Below, piece after piece: positions 62,701 to 64,000 of a DNA stretch of 64,000 nt. The stretch is from Capitella teleta (lineage: Eukaryota; Annelida; Polychaeta; Capitellidae). Each line of letters starts with the position of its first letter. Position 1 is the stretch's first letter. A program made the position numbers and the translations under genes. Location: the NCBI GenBank assembly GCA_000328365.1, contig KB309537.1, forward strand, positions 544,125-608,124, given 5' to 3'. Below the pieces are notes generated by a model. That model was not told the origin of the DNA. It was given only the letters and a program-made list of their open reading frames with translations, and did not search any database.

Positions 62701-64000
62701 TTTTATACAGGTGAAAATACTAAGTTCCGACAGACCTGGTTTGCAATACGCGATCACAACTTTTATTCAACTTCTGAAAGCTTGTTGGGAGGAAGGCATT
62801 CCTCCACTTCAAGTAGGTTTTCAATGTGTTTGTACTACATGTACAATATATTTCTTTATCTTATACTTTTTATAGATGCATGATAAGCCTAGTTTGAAAG
62901 GACGAGGAGTTTTGCTGGATACTAGTAAAGGTCGTGTTCCGAATCTCGTGAGTTATTCAAATATAATTTGAAAAAAAAAATCAAGTTTAATTTTTGATAG
63001 GGATCTCTGAAGCTGTTTGCTGCTCAACTTGCCAATCTGAAGATTAATCAGGTCAGTTGGGTTTCACGTTCTATTTGCACGGATAACAAGCGTATATATA
63101 TATACACGCAAAGCATGGTGTTTCAATGTCAATTAAATATTGAATTAATTATCTTCTATATTTTGGGTACATAATCAGAGCTAAGAATGAGTTTATATGA
63201 ATGTGCTTGTACTTTTCATTCAAAATTAAATATAAATTTAAATTCAATCCATATAATTTAGAGATTTATTTCCTGGAAAAATTTATCACCATTTAATGAG
63301 AATATGATGGAAATATCAAATATTGATATACTGCATTCTGGGTAATTTAATGTGATAATTATTGCCTTCTGAATAGCAACCACCTGGTATGGAAAAGGGC
63401 TAACATTTGAATCAGACTTGAGTGATGATATGAGAATAATGTAGAGTTTCCTGTTACTAGCACAACACCCCTGTGTTTTGTATTTATTGCCATAGCTATA
63501 ATTATTTATAATGTTCAGACAAATTATTCTGAACTAGGCAAGAGCTGAAGTAGTGTACATGTACAAAGACATTGTACATGCATTCTACTTCCCACTAGGC
63601 TATTGAGATATTGCGAAATTAGATTCAACTTGAACAAAAGATATTTCATGGACGAATTAGAATTGGACTTGGATTTGCATCACTAACACACAACATACAC
63701 ATGATACCTGTATAATATTGTATACACATATAAGACAACACCTGCATCACCATTCTCTAAATTTTACATAATTCCTTTTAAATATTATTTGCATATCCAT
63801 TAATCATTGACAGATTTCTTGGCCATGAAATTATGCTTTATATTATGTATCTAAAATCAATGCATTGCATCACATGAAATTCTCAGAAGTAATACATGTA
63901 TTTATACCATAAATATTGTTTTCAGTGAAGAAACCAAATTTACTGAATTATTGGCAGCAATTTTCCGTAATTTCAATTCCCTGTAGGTGTGCTATATTCT
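59570..64000 (+). CDS. Ankyrin-repeat protein with GH20 hexosaminidase-like domain, 3' end off the right edge
   Basis: Exons 59570-59657, 61265-61365, 61421-61575, 61626-62014, 62071-62153, 62208-62406, 62457-62647, 62711-62812, 62876-62947 and 63001-63051, in consistent phase; the rest lies beyond the window. After MNEAAENLSAAIDCGRTDIV come about four or five ankyrin repeats (SILHYAAQAGQADIVRALLA, TPLHWAASFGNKDSVQCLC). A Ser/Thr/Asn-rich linker follows, then the N-terminal part of a glycoside hydrolase 20 region: LWPQPLKVIP, ESYKLSVTQ, SDRPGLQYAITTFIQLL, and KGRGVLLDTSKGRVPN, the start of the catalytic barrel. The catalytic Asp-Glu pair would lie in exons outside the window. No signal peptide is seen, so a cytosolic or nuclear location is likely, unlike lysosomal hexosaminidases. 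The exon at 62457-62647 must use a GC donor. A TAG acceptor at 63989 may start the next exon. Confidence 0.88.
59702..59769. repeat. (TAA)n microsatellite
   Basis: About 22 TAA units in intron 1 of the ankyrin-GH20 gene. Confidence 0.97.
60814..60891 (-). mobile_element. tRNA-derived sequence (tRNA-Glu-like pseudogene or SINE head)
   Basis: The minus strand carries a perfect A box (TGGCTCAGTGG, 60868-60878) and a perfect B box (GGTTCGATTCC, 60825-60835). Between them is an anticodon arm TTGGA-CTTTCAA-TCCAA whose anticodon would be TTC (Glu). The D, anticodon and T arms fold, but the two acceptor strands do not pair. This points to a SINE head or tRNA pseudogene inside intron 1 of the ankyrin-GH20 gene, with an intact Pol III internal promoter. 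Confidence 0.6.
63052..64000. other. Intron of the ankyrin-GH20 gene at the right edge
   Basis: AT-rich sequence with a near-palindrome GCGTATATATATATACACGC near 63091. No exon is evident before the possible acceptor at 63989. Confidence 0.5.

Overview
The window is nuclear DNA of an animal. It is AT-rich, all genes but one are split by introns, and it carries microsatellites, SINE-like and DNA-transposon repeats and two 50-N assembly gaps. Several genes have many introns of only 50-100 bp (two phytanoyl-CoA dioxygenases, TMEM62, an ankyrin/SOCS-box gene), which suits a compact invertebrate genome. Together with a universal stress protein this makes me lean towards a sponge or another marine invertebrate, but nothing here fixes the phylum. 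Layout: 22-3223 (-) a DEG/ENaC sodium channel running off the left edge; 3.2-10 kb gene-poor, with a decayed ankyrin fragment beside a (CTT)n tract; 10037-11961 (-) a complete four-exon universal stress protein; 12-21.8 kb gene-poor, with a quartet of CACGTG E-boxes, a long (TCAA)n tract and a tRNA-like SINE; 21869-24301 (-) an intronless 810-aa leucine-rich-repeat protein; 25.5-28.8 kb a possible exon, a small secreted cysteine-rich peptide gene with a TATA box, and a LINE fragment; 29243-34710 (-) two tandem phytanoyl-CoA dioxygenase-family genes; 35-38.2 kb repeats and a gap; 38709-40584 (-) an ankyrin/SOCS-box (ASB-like) gene; 42507-49529 (+) reticulon with up to three alternative first exons; 51601-57719 (+) TMEM62; 58602-59222 (-) GLRX5; 59570 to beyond 64000 (+) an ankyrin-repeat protein fused to a GH20 hexosaminidase-like domain. 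The exon models of USP, both dioxygenases, ASB, reticulon, TMEM62 and GLRX5 close in phase from start to stop. The genes do not form a shared pathway; ASB/reticulon and GLRX5/ankyrin-GH20 are head-to-head pairs and TMEM62/GLRX5 converge. Main unusual observations: (1) the second dioxygenase gene has two homologous 101-nt versions of exon 3 separated by only 27 nt, so they can only be used as alternatives; (2) the 9-mer ATCATAACG, or its core TCATAACG, occurs at least 15 times and clusters near the 5' ends of several genes; (3) strict RFX X-box matches are over-represented, including a tandem pair inside one 65-bp intron; (4) four CACGTG E-boxes sit in two evenly spaced pairs; (5) a roughly 1-kb non-autonomous hAT element with a perfect 8-bp target duplication lies inside TMEM62.
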